From assembly GCA_001799975.1 (NCBI GenBank), contig MGUQ01000035.1, forward strand, positions 1 to 9,635: a stretch of DNA of 9,635 nt, read 5' to 3'. Every line of letters begins with the position of its first letter. The stretch's first letter is position 1. Of the stretch, positions 1-6,570 are shown one piece after another. The stretch is from Elusimicrobia bacterium RIFCSPLOWO2_01_FULL_54_10 (GTDB taxonomy: Bacteria > Elusimicrobiota > Elusimicrobia > 2-02-FULL-39-32). The notes under the pieces are model-generated. The model saw only the letters and a program-made list of their open reading frames with translations. It was not told the origin of the DNA and searched no databases. The translations under genes and the position numbers were made by a program.

Positions 1-930
1 GTCACGGGCGGCACCGCATACGGTCTCGGAATGGACCTGGGGATCCTCTATTATTTTGAAGAAAGCGTGAAGAGCGTTCTGGACGGCTGGTCCGTGGGCC
101 TGGCGTTCATGGAGATGAACATGAAATCCATCGGCGGCGGTTCCGCCATCCGCATCGGCGGGGCCTGGCGCCACGAACGGTATAATGTTTCCCTGGACAT
201 GGTGACCCAGGGTGGGATCACCCGTTTTCAGCCCGGGGCAGAAGTTTCCTTTTTCAAACGCCTCCTTCTTTTGCGGGGCGGCACAGGCGTAGTGGCGGGA
301 AAATCCCGCCAGGCGGTGGTGGGCATCGGCACTCTCCTTCCGCCCATTGAACTGGACCTGGCTTACGGATTTCCCATGAGCGATTTCCACCAGCCCAACG
401 ACCGCGTCCTGGTGAGTTTCACTTACAGGTTCGGCACCCCCTTCCTGGGCCAGTATCTGGACGATGCCAACAAGCAGAGAGCGGCCGAAAGCGAAATGAA
501 CGTCAACAATCTGGAATACAAGCGGACTTCCCTCCAGGCCGCCGTGCGAGAGCAAAAGGTGCTCTATGAGAAAATCGACGCGGACCTTAAAAAAACCCGG
601 GAAAAAACCGAAATCGCCGTGGGAGATCTCGAACGGGCGCAAAAGCGCCTGGCTGAACAGAACGAAAAGATTGTGAACCTGAACCGGCAGATTGAAGAGC
701 TGGAACAGAAAAAATCCGCTTCGCAAACCGCAGTGGAAGCCTTCAAAAAGATTGAACCGGAAGTGGGCCGCAGGGTGTTTGTGCATAAAGTGGAAAAGGG
801 GGAAACTTTGCGCAGCCTCGCGGAAAAATATTACGGCGATTCCGGCAAGTGGACCGTGATATTTGACGCCAACCGCTCCAAGATCCGCCGCGGAGTCCTC
901 AAAGAGGGCGAGGAGATCATCATCCCCTGA
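1..930 (+). CDS. Outer-membrane beta-barrel protein with coiled coil and C-terminal LysM domain (5' end missing)
   Basis: The reading frame is open from base 1 and ends at TGA 928-930, followed at once by TAA. The 309 visible codons are therefore the C-terminal part of a longer protein; the ATG at 31 is internal to the frame and probably not the start. Residues 1-145 show alternating polar/hydrophobic strands with Gly turns and end in a terminal-strand-like VSFTYRFG, resembling the PorV/UPF0164-type outer-membrane barrels. Residues about 155-245 are highly charged, rich in Glu, Lys and Gln, and almost certainly a coiled coil. Residues about 259-309 form a LysM domain (KVEKGETLRSLAEKYYGD, then KEGEEIIIP). 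LysM binds peptidoglycan glycans, so the likely role is a barrel that tethers the outer membrane to the cell wall; that role is inferred. The barrel family assignment is less certain than the LysM call. Conserved strand spacing cannot be checked because the N-terminus is absent. Confidence 0.8.
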   Translation, partial: VTGGTAYGLGMDLGILYYFEESVKSVLDGWSVGLAFMEMNMKSIGGGSAIRIGGAWRHERYNVSLDMVTQGGITRFQPGAEVSFFKRLLLLRGGTGVVAGKSRQAVVGIGTLLPPIELDLAYGFPMSDFHQPNDRVLVSFTYRFGTPFLGQYLDDANKQRAAESEMNVNNLEYKRTSLQAAVREQKVLYEKIDADLKKTREKTEIAVGDLERAQKRLAEQNEKIVNLNRQIEELEQKKSASQTAVEAFKKIEPEVGRRVFVHKVEKGETLRSLAEKYYGDSGKWTVIFDANRSKIRRGVLKEGEEIIIP

Positions 931-995
931 TAACCGCCGGCCCCAACCCCATCAATCCCAACGACAATCCAATCATTGAACGCTTCAGGGCTTTA

Positions 996-2006
996 TTGAC
1001 GTCCCGCAACATCCTGTTGGCCGAGAGAGCGTTCGGCCTGCTGGGCATTTCCATCGCCTGCTGGATGGTCTACCGCCTGGGTCCTTCCAGAATCATGGCC
1101 AACATCAGGAGCATCGGATGGGGATTTTTAGCCGTGACCGCGTTCAAGAGCGCGCAGTATCTTCTGGAAACCCTCGCGTGGATGCTGATCGCCTCCCAAA
1201 AGAACGTCCGGATGCCGTTCTGGCTCACATTCAAAACCGTCCTCGAAGGCGAGGCTCTGAATTACCTCACGCTCACCCGCATGGGCGGCGAGCCCCTCAA
1301 AGCCGTCGCTTTCCGGGAAAGTCTGGGGCTGGCGCGTTCGGCGGCCGCTGTGATTGTGTTGAAATTTTGCAACCTTCTGGGTTTTTGGCTCCTGGTTTGC
1401 GGGGGGTTCGCTCTGGCGCTCTATTCGTCTGATCTGCCTGCGGACGCCAAAACCAAAATCAGCATCGGAATCGCGTTCTTCACAGTTATGATCGTGTCCG
1501 CATCCTGGATGCAGAGGATTGGGCTGTTCGGGCCCCTGTCCTGGATTCTGGAAAAATTCGAAGCTCCGAGTGAATGGATTCGGGAGCATTTGCGCCGCCT
1601 GACCCGGCTGGACGACCATGTTTTGGAAACCTACCGCTCCAAGCCCTGGAGAATTTCTGCGGCTGCCCTGCTGTGCACCCTGTCATGGGTGGAAGAGATT
1701 TTTTTTATCTGGCTGGCCCTGCGGTTTCTTCATTTAAATACCGACTGGAAATCCGCCGCCGTGGCCGGCTCGCTGGCGCTTCTGTTCAATCACATGCTTT
1801 TCTTCGTTCCCTGGCGCGCCGGAACCCAGGAAGGCACCCTCGTCCTCGCTTTCACGTTGTTGAAGCTCTCCGAACCTGCCGGACTCTCCATCGCCATTCT
1901 CAAACGCTTCCGTGAAATGATATGGGTGTTCGCCGGACTCATCCTCTTCGCCATGGAAACGCTCAGAACCCCCTATTCATGGAACGTTCAAACGCCCGCC
2001 AAATGA
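996..2006 (+). CDS. Flippase-like integral membrane protein (lysylphosphatidylglycerol synthase TM region / YbhN-like family)
   Basis: This 336-residue polytopic inner-membrane protein has about seven or eight hydrophobic segments (roughly residues 10-27, 42-66, 115-145, 155-172, 220-245, 253-272, 280-300 and 308-321). It shows the family landmarks: TRMGGEP near residues 94-100 (usually G-G-E-P/L followed by R/K), a Pro-Trp-Arg-Ala-Gly-Thr-Gln-Glu-Gly loop at 272-280 matching the usual P-G-G-x-G-x-x-E-G, and the KRFREMIWVFAGL end. Length matches stand-alone family members of roughly 300-350 residues, which lack the aminoacyl-transferase domain of MprF. Relatives are thought to move or flip lipids or to accompany glycan and hopanoid pathways; the substrate here is unknown. 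The start is TTG at 996, with AGGG five bases upstream; no ATG or GTG gives a better N-terminus, so the exact start is uncertain. The stop overlaps the next start as ATGA, implying translational coupling with the outer-membrane barrel gene. Confidence 0.82.
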   Translation: MTSRNILLAERAFGLLGISIACWMVYRLGPSRIMANIRSIGWGFLAVTAFKSAQYLLETLAWMLIASQKNVRMPFWLTFKTVLEGEALNYLTLTRMGGEPLKAVAFRESLGLARSAAAVIVLKFCNLLGFWLLVCGGFALALYSSDLPADAKTKISIGIAFFTVMIVSASWMQRIGLFGPLSWILEKFEAPSEWIREHLRRLTRLDDHVLETYRSKPWRISAAALLCTLSWVEEIFFIWLALRFLHLNTDWKSAAVAGSLALLFNHMLFFVPWRAGTQEGTLVLAFTLLKLSEPAGLSIAILKRFREMIWVFAGLILFAMETLRTPYSWNVQTPAK

Positions 2007-3367
2007 GGCGATTTTTTGTCATCCTGTTCCTCATGCTTGTTTCGGCCGAAGCAGGACGGGCGGAAATGAAGACAAAAATTAAAAAGCAGGTGGATGACAT
2101 CAAGAAAATGACCGATCCGGTGCAAAAAGCGGTCACCAAAACAGCTGAAACAGCCGCCAAAGAAATAAAAGAAGTGGCGATCGAAGCCCATTCTCTGGGC
2201 GGCAAGATATTGCAGGGCATCATCAACGTCATGATTGCGGCTTCGCCCGGGAAAACGCGCGTTTACCTGCCGGCGCCCTCATCAGACCCCAATTCAGGCT
2301 TCACCGTGGGCGTTCTTCCGGTTTTTCTTTTCGTGGACGACAAGGAAGTGGTCAAACACATCCTGGCCCCCTCGCTCACCTATAATAGAATCTTCAAAGC
2401 CAACGCCACTTTCCGGCACTACTGGTATCCCAAACCGGGAGCGCAGTTTTTCACTCTGGCATCCTACGCCATGGAAACCGACCGCAGGTTCACTCTGCGC
2501 TATGAAGACCCTCAATTTTTGAGGGATTGGTTTTATTTCAAGTTTGATTACACCGTCCACCGCGACGGCGCCAACCGCTTTTTCGGCTTCGGGGGCGACT
2601 CCCAGCTCGGAAGCCAGTCCAATTACACCCTCCGGGACAATCACGTCGAGCTTCTGACCGGAATCAATTTTTTAGAAAAATTCCGCCTCACTTTAGGCCA
2701 CAGATTCCGCCGCGCGGACACGGTGGACGGCCCCATCGATTCCCTGCCGAAAATCTCCCGCTTCCATCCCCTGCCTGCGGGCGTGGACGACCCCAAAACC
2801 ATCATGAGCCAGTCGGTGAATTTGTCTTTTGACTCCCGGGACCTGGCCGTGGCCCCTTTGCGCGGGCATTTTTTCCAGATTTATGGGGAGCAGGCCGGGC
2901 GCATCGGCGGCGATGTCCGATATGAGCGTCTGGGCGTGGATTTGCGCGGGCTATACCCCTTGAACAATGATATATTTGTGACGGTTTGGAGATGGAATGC
3001 CGAGGGAGAAAACGGAAACGACACGGTGCCGCTTTATGAACGCGAATGGCTGGGCGGCAAGGATTCCCTCCGCGGCTTTGGCGAAGGCCGCTTCATCGAC
3101 AACCACAAAATGTCCATTTCAATCGAAGAACGCATCCGATTTTACACATTGAAAGCGTTCAATGTTAACATCGATTTCGAGGTGGCGCCTTTTTATGAAT
3201 CCGGCGCCGTCTATCGCTATCAGGACAAGTTCCGCCCGGCCGACCTCCACCATGTGGTCGGCGTGGGGTTTCGCTCCATCGTGCGGCCCAATGTGGTGGG
3301 GGACATTGAGCTGGGTTACAGCGAGCAGGGCACCGCGCTTTTCGTCGGAATTGATTATCCGTTTTAA
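2003..3367 (+). CDS. Omp85/BamA-family outer-membrane barrel protein without POTRA domains (bacterial surface antigen family)
   Basis: This is a 454-residue exported protein. Residues 1-20 are a signal peptide (RR, then a hydrophobic FFVILFLMLV core, cleavage near A17 or A20). Residues 21-80 are a Lys/Ala/Thr-rich, probably helical stretch ending in a hydrophobic IINVMIAAS. From about residue 98 to the end the protein is a 16-strand-type Omp85 barrel. It carries the FDSRD motif (276-280), the WLGG...LRGFG segment with the conserved Arg-Gly-Phe (357-359) that marks the inward-folded loop 6 of Omp85 proteins, and a C-terminal beta-signal ending in Phe (DYPF). No POTRA repeat fits in the 60-residue N-terminal region, unlike BamA or TamA. 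The start is taken at 2003 because it forms an ATGA overlap with the flippase-like gene and gives a clean signal peptide; an in-frame ATG at 1979 would add eight residues. Neither has a good ribosome site. The function is unknown; insertion or export of envelope components with the upstream membrane protein is inferred. Confidence 0.83.
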   Translation: MRRFFVILFLMLVSAEAGRAEMKTKIKKQVDDIKKMTDPVQKAVTKTAETAAKEIKEVAIEAHSLGGKILQGIINVMIAASPGKTRVYLPAPSSDPNSGFTVGVLPVFLFVDDKEVVKHILAPSLTYNRIFKANATFRHYWYPKPGAQFFTLASYAMETDRRFTLRYEDPQFLRDWFYFKFDYTVHRDGANRFFGFGGDSQLGSQSNYTLRDNHVELLTGINFLEKFRLTLGHRFRRADTVDGPIDSLPKISRFHPLPAGVDDPKTIMSQSVNLSFDSRDLAVAPLRGHFFQIYGEQAGRIGGDVRYERLGVDLRGLYPLNNDIFVTVWRWNAEGENGNDTVPLYEREWLGGKDSLRGFGEGRFIDNHKMSISIEERIRFYTLKAFNVNIDFEVAPFYESGAVYRYQDKFRPADLHHVVGVGFRSIVRPNVVGDIELGYSEQGTALFVGIDYPF

Positions 3368-3379
3368 TTGTTATAAAAT
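3351..3379 (+). promoter_or_regulatory. Possible sigma70-like promoter ahead of the sdh operon
   Basis: TTGATT at 3351-3356 (four of six against TTGACA) lies 17 bases before TAAAAT at 3374-3379 (five of six against TATAAT), in the only AT-rich gap of the window. It would start transcription around 3385-3387, almost at the sdhC ATG, giving a nearly leaderless message; sdhC indeed has no Shine-Dalgarno sequence. The match is modest and AT-rich DNA makes chance hits likely. The -35 half lies inside the end of the preceding barrel gene. Confidence 0.22.
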
Positions 3380-3388
3380 TTAAAATTC

Positions 3389-3748
3389 ATGACATTTTAT
3401 CGCGGCAAAGAGGGCCAATGGTCGTGGTTTTTCCACCGCCTCACCGGCGTGGGCGTGCTTCTGTTTTTATTCGCGCACATCATCGACACGATGCTGTTGG
3501 GATGGGGCCCCGCGGTGTATGACCGCGTTATTTCGATCTACGCCCACCCGGTTTTCAGGACCAGTGAAGTGGGTCTTTTCGCCGCGGTGCTTTACCACGC
3601 CTTGAACGGAGTGCGCATCATTCTGGTCGATTTCTGGCCCGGGGCTGTGCGCCATCATGCGAAGATTTTCTATGTCATGATGACCCTATTCGTCCTTTCC
3701 ATGATCCCCGTTTCTTACCTCATGCTCCGCCATATCTTTAATGAATAG
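3389..3748 (+). CDS. sdhC: Succinate dehydrogenase cytochrome b subunit SdhC
   Basis: This 119-residue membrane anchor of succinate:quinone oxidoreductase (complex II) holds heme b and the quinone site, passing electrons from SdhB to quinone. Three membrane helices are visible (about 18-38, 58-82 and 92-114). The family signature at residues 12-20 is SWFFHRLTG, with H16-R17. Two candidate heme ligands are seen: H30 at the end of helix 1 (LFAHIID) and H70 in helix 2 (LYHALNGVR). The WSW-x-x-HR-x-TG start and YHALNGVRIILVDF segment resemble actinobacterial and Deinococcus/Thermus-type SdhC rather than the E. coli protein; the position of the E. coli quinone-site Ser27 is Trp13 here. No Shine-Dalgarno sequence precedes the ATG. 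The gene overlaps sdhD by 8 bases (ATGAATAG) and leads the sdhCDAB set. Confidence 0.93.
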   Translation: MTFYRGKEGQWSWFFHRLTGVGVLLFLFAHIIDTMLLGWGPAVYDRVISIYAHPVFRTSEVGLFAAVLYHALNGVRIILVDFWPGAVRHHAKIFYVMMTLFVLSMIPVSYLMLRHIFNE

Positions 3749-4130
3749 TTACGGGAGCCGCCCGGCCCCCACCGCCAGCACCTTCGAACTCGTCGCCTGG
3801 CTTTTCATGCGCCTGAGCGGCGTGCTTCTGCTCATCCTGGCTTTGGGACACTTGGTGATCATGCATTTGATCAATGACATAGGCAAAATCAATTATGAGT
3901 TCGTGGCAGGGCGCTGGAGCGGCGAGCTGGGCATGCTTTGGCGCGGCTACGACTGGCTGATGCTTATTCTGGCCATGCTTCACGGGGTCAACGGCATGCG
4001 CACCATTCTGGAAGATTATCTGAGCCCGGGCCGCCGCCGCATCCTGGTCCTGACGGTTCTCTATGTCGTGAGCTTTGCTTTCCTGGCCGCTGGCTCCTAT
4101 GTCGTCTTCTCATTCCGGCGGGTCATGTAA
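3741..4130 (+). CDS. sdhD: Succinate dehydrogenase membrane anchor subunit SdhD
   Basis: This second complex II anchor has 129 residues and three helices (about 17-43, 70-91 and 102-124). It is recognisable from its place between sdhC and sdhA and from segments that echo SdhC: WLFMRLSG (20-27) matches SdhC WFFHRLTG, and MLHGVNGMRTILED (79-92) matches YHALNGVRIILVD. Candidate heme ligands are H37 (LALGHLVIMH; H42 is an alternative) and H81. Together with two histidines in SdhC this allows two b hemes, as in type A enzymes. The Arg-rich cytoplasmic loop PGRRRI (96-101) follows helix 2. Its start lies inside the end of sdhC (8-base overlap) and its TAA shares one base with the sdhA ATG, so synthesis of C, D and A is probably translationally coupled. 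The N-terminal dozen residues are Pro/Ser/Ala-rich and less certain, but no better start exists. Confidence 0.9.
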   Translation: MNSYGSRPAPTASTFELVAWLFMRLSGVLLLILALGHLVIMHLINDIGKINYEFVAGRWSGELGMLWRGYDWLMLILAMLHGVNGMRTILEDYLSPGRRRILVLTVLYVVSFAFLAAGSYVVFSFRRVM

Positions 4131-5866
4131 TGGGCGCGCAAATACACAAATTTGAAGCCATTGTGGTGGGCGGCGGGGGAGCCGGTCTCTATGCGGCGCT
4201 CGCTCTCTCCAAAGAAAAAGTTCAGACGGCCGTGCTTTCAAAATTGTATCCCACGCGCTCGCACACGGGCGCGGCCCAAGGCGGCATCGGCGCGGCCCTG
4301 GCCAATGTTGAGCCCGACAACCCGGAATGGCACATGTATGACACGGTGAAAGGCTCCGATTATCTGGCAGATCAGGACGCCGTAGAAATCATGTGCAACG
4401 AAGCGGTCACCACGGTTTACGAGCTCGAGCATCTGGGCTTGCCGTTCAACCGCACTCCCGAGGGAAAAATCGACCAGCGGAAGTTCGGGGGCCACACGCG
4501 CGACCACGGCAAAGCCCCTGTGCAGCGGTCGTGTTTTTCCGCCGACCGCACGGGCCACATGATTTTGCAGACGCTGTATCAGCAGTGCATCAAAAACGAG
4601 GTCAAGTTCTTTGACGAATATCACGTGATGGACCTGATTCTTGAAAGCGGCATCTGCCGCGGCGTGGTGGCCTATCAAATTTCAAACGGCGAGGTGCATG
4701 TTTTCCACGCCAAAACCGTGCTGTTTGCCACCGGCGGTTCCGGGCGGATGTTTAAAATCACCTCCAATGCCCATGCGCTCACGGGGGACGGCATGGCCGT
4801 AGCGCTCCGGAGAAAAATCCCGCTTGAGGACATGGAGTTTTTCCAGATCCACCCCACGGGAATTTACAAGATGGGCATTCTTCTCTCCGAAGCCTGCCGG
4901 GGGGAAGGCGGGATTTTAAGAAACGGCAAGGGCGAGAGGTTCATGGAGCGGTATGCGCCCACCATCAAGGATTTGGCGCCGAGGGACATTGTTTCCCGCT
5001 GCATCTATTTTGAAGTCCGTGACGGCAACGGCGTGAACGGTAAAGATTATGTTCATCTCGATCTGACGCATTTGGGCGCTGAAGTCATAGAAAAAAAGCT
5101 TCCGGACATTGCAGATTTTGTGCGAACCTATATGGGATTAAATCCGGTCACGGACTTGATTCCCATCCAGCCCACGGCGCATTACGCGATGGGCGGGATT
5201 CCGTCCAATTTTAATTCCGAAGTTCTCGGGGATGAAAAAGGCACTATTGTAAAGGGTTTTTATGCCGCGGGGGAATGCGCCTGCGTTTCCGTGCACGGAG
5301 CCAACCGCTTGGGGACCAATTCTCTTGTGGATATCCTGGTGTTCGGGCGGCGCGCGGGGCTCTCAATGGCCAAATACTGCCGCGCGAACGATTTTGCGCC
5401 TTTGCCGAAGGATCCGGAGAACGAAGTTCTGGCGCAAATCGAATGGCTCCGCTCGAACGCGGGCGGAGAAAAAACCGCGGTTGTGCGAGAGGCCCTGCAA
5501 TGCACCATGATGGACAACTGCGGGGTTTTCCGCACCAGCGAAACCCTTCAAAAAGCTCAGGGAGACATTGCAGAGCTCAAGAAGAGATTTTTGAAAATCC
5601 AGGTTTCGGACAAGAGCCAGGTTTTTAACACGGATATGCTGGAGGCGATGGAGCTCAACAATTTGCTCGATCTGGCCCAGGTCACGGTGGACGCGGCATT
5701 CGCCCGCACGGAGTCCCGAGGCGCGCATTACCGCGAAGATTTCCCCAAAAGGGATGACGCGCAGTGGATGAAACATTCCTTCGCCACATTGTCCGCCGGA
5801 AAAACAGATTTGAAATATAAGCCCGTGGTCATCACGCGTTTCCAACCGCAGGAGAGGAAATACTGA
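4130..5866 (+). CDS. sdhA: Succinate dehydrogenase flavoprotein subunit SdhA
   Basis: This 578-residue catalytic subunit oxidises succinate to fumarate on FAD on the cytoplasmic face of the membrane. The N-terminal FAD-binding GGGGAG is at 14-19. The covalent FAD attachment His is H45 in TRSHTGAAQGG, and HTRDHGKAP is at 122-130. Substrate and catalytic residues are in the expected places: H241 in FFQIHPTG, R285 in DLAPRD (the proton-shuttle Arg, E. coli R286), H351 in PTAHYAMGG and R393 in HGANRLGTN. The C-terminal helical domain and ERKY tail are present. Length matches the family (E. coli 588). The start at 4130 is set by homology, by the TAATG junction with sdhD and by GGCGGG a few bases upstream; the frame is open further upstream, but that part only overlaps sdhD. 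The TGATG junction couples it to sdhB. The covalent-His type and the C-D-A-B order favour succinate dehydrogenase over fumarate reductase, although direction cannot be proven from sequence. Confidence 0.97.
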   Translation: MGAQIHKFEAIVVGGGGAGLYAALALSKEKVQTAVLSKLYPTRSHTGAAQGGIGAALANVEPDNPEWHMYDTVKGSDYLADQDAVEIMCNEAVTTVYELEHLGLPFNRTPEGKIDQRKFGGHTRDHGKAPVQRSCFSADRTGHMILQTLYQQCIKNEVKFFDEYHVMDLILESGICRGVVAYQISNGEVHVFHAKTVLFATGGSGRMFKITSNAHALTGDGMAVALRRKIPLEDMEFFQIHPTGIYKMGILLSEACRGEGGILRNGKGERFMERYAPTIKDLAPRDIVSRCIYFEVRDGNGVNGKDYVHLDLTHLGAEVIEKKLPDIADFVRTYMGLNPVTDLIPIQPTAHYAMGGIPSNFNSEVLGDEKGTIVKGFYAAGECACVSVHGANRLGTNSLVDILVFGRRAGLSMAKYCRANDFAPLPKDPENEVLAQIEWLRSNAGGEKTAVVREALQCTMMDNCGVFRTSETLQKAQGDIAELKKRFLKIQVSDKSQVFNTDMLEAMELNNLLDLAQVTVDAAFARTESRGAHYREDFPKRDDAQWMKHSFATLSAGKTDLKYKPVVITRFQPQERKY

Positions 5867-6564
5867 TGAAAGTCGAGCTTAAAATCCAGCGGTTTGACCC
5901 GGTCAAAGACCAGGAACCGCATTTTGAAACCTATGCTGTGGACTGCGAGCCTACAGACCGCGTTCTAGACGCGCTCCTCCAAGTGAAAGGCCTCATGGAC
6001 GGCACTCTCACTTTGAGAAAATCCTGCGCTCACGGCGTCTGCGGCTCTGACGGGATGAGAATCAACGGCAGGAACCGGCTGGCCTGCAAAGAGCTCATTC
6101 AAAGTCAGGAGCAGCCTATTGTCGTTGAGCCCATGAAGGGGTTTAAAATCGTGAAAGATCTCGTCGTGGACATGGAACCCTTCTTTGAAAAATTCCGCGC
6201 GGTCAAACCGTACCTGATCAATGAGGATCCGCCTCCCGCAAAAGAGCGTCTGCAGTCGGAAAAGCAGAGGGAAAAATTTGAGGACGCCACAAAATGCATC
6301 TTGTGCGCCTGCTGCACCACTTCCTGCCCCACATTCTGGGCGGATTCGGAGTTTCTGGGCCCGGCCGCGCTCGTGGCGGCGCAGCGGTTTATTTTTGACT
6401 CGCGGGACCAGGCCAAAGAAGAACGCCTGGATATCGTCGGGGAGAAAGAGGGTGCTTGGAAGTGCCGCACCATCTTCAATTGCACGGATGCTTGTCCGAG
6501 GGACATAGAGGTCACAAAAGCCATCGGAGAAATCAAGAAAGAGGAGCTTTTCAGAAAGCTGTAA
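5866..6564 (+). CDS. sdhB: Succinate dehydrogenase iron-sulfur subunit SdhB
   Basis: This 232-residue subunit carries electrons from FAD in SdhA to heme and quinone through three clusters. The [2Fe-2S] ligands are C54, C59, D62 and C74 (SCAHGVCGSDG, RLACKE); Asp replaces the fourth Cys, as in E. coli. The [4Fe-4S] motif CILCACCTTSCPTFW gives C144, C147, C150 and C210. The [3Fe-4S] cluster uses C154, C200 and C206 in the segment from CRTIFNCTDACPR. The quinone-site Trp164 of E. coli aligns with Ala159 and His207 with Arg201; the CRT-x-FNCTDACPR-x-IEVTKAI segment resembles actinobacterial enzymes. A strong ribosome site, AGGAGAGG at 5850-5857, lies 8 bases before the ATG even though the gene also overlaps the sdhA stop by one base, suggesting efficient independent initiation. 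leuC begins 6 bases after the stop. Confidence 0.96.
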   Translation: MKVELKIQRFDPVKDQEPHFETYAVDCEPTDRVLDALLQVKGLMDGTLTLRKSCAHGVCGSDGMRINGRNRLACKELIQSQEQPIVVEPMKGFKIVKDLVVDMEPFFEKFRAVKPYLINEDPPPAKERLQSEKQREKFEDATKCILCACCTTSCPTFWADSEFLGPAALVAAQRFIFDSRDQAKEERLDIVGEKEGAWKCRTIFNCTDACPRDIEVTKAIGEIKKEELFRKL

Positions 6565-6570
6565 AACCAT

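Noticed and set aside
294..310. Perfect 7-base inverted repeat with a 3-base loop (GGCGGGA/TCCCGCC)
   Set aside because: It is inside the barrel coding sequence, has no T-run after it, and is plausible by chance in GC-rich coding DNA.
931..995. Possible terminator or promoter in the longest gap
   Set aside because: No stable hairpin with a T-run and no convincing -35/-10 pair is visible; it contains only an AGGG ribosome-like site before the TTG start.
1128..1619. Long minus-strand open frame (163 codons) opposite the flippase-like gene
   Set aside because: The plus-strand protein has clear family motifs and membrane helices; the antisense product is Pro/Gln/His-rich with no recognisable pattern and no start signal.
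1922..2002. Upstream start for the Omp85-type gene
   Set aside because: It would place an Arg/His-rich segment before the signal peptide and overlap the flippase-like gene by over 80 bases; the ATG at 2003 gives a clean signal peptide.
3938..4129. Upstream extension of the sdhA frame, adding 64 residues
   Set aside because: It overlaps sdhD out of frame, is Arg/Pro/His-rich without any family match, and SdhA aligns with relatives from the ATG at 4130.
4238..4678. Minus-strand open frame of 146 codons opposite sdhA
   Set aside because: It lies fully inside sdhA, whose catalytic motifs are intact; GC-rich coding DNA commonly leaves open antisense frames.
5363..5845. Minus-strand open frame of 160 codons opposite the end of sdhA
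   Set aside because: It is an antisense shadow of the SdhA C-terminal domain, with no motif or ribosome site.
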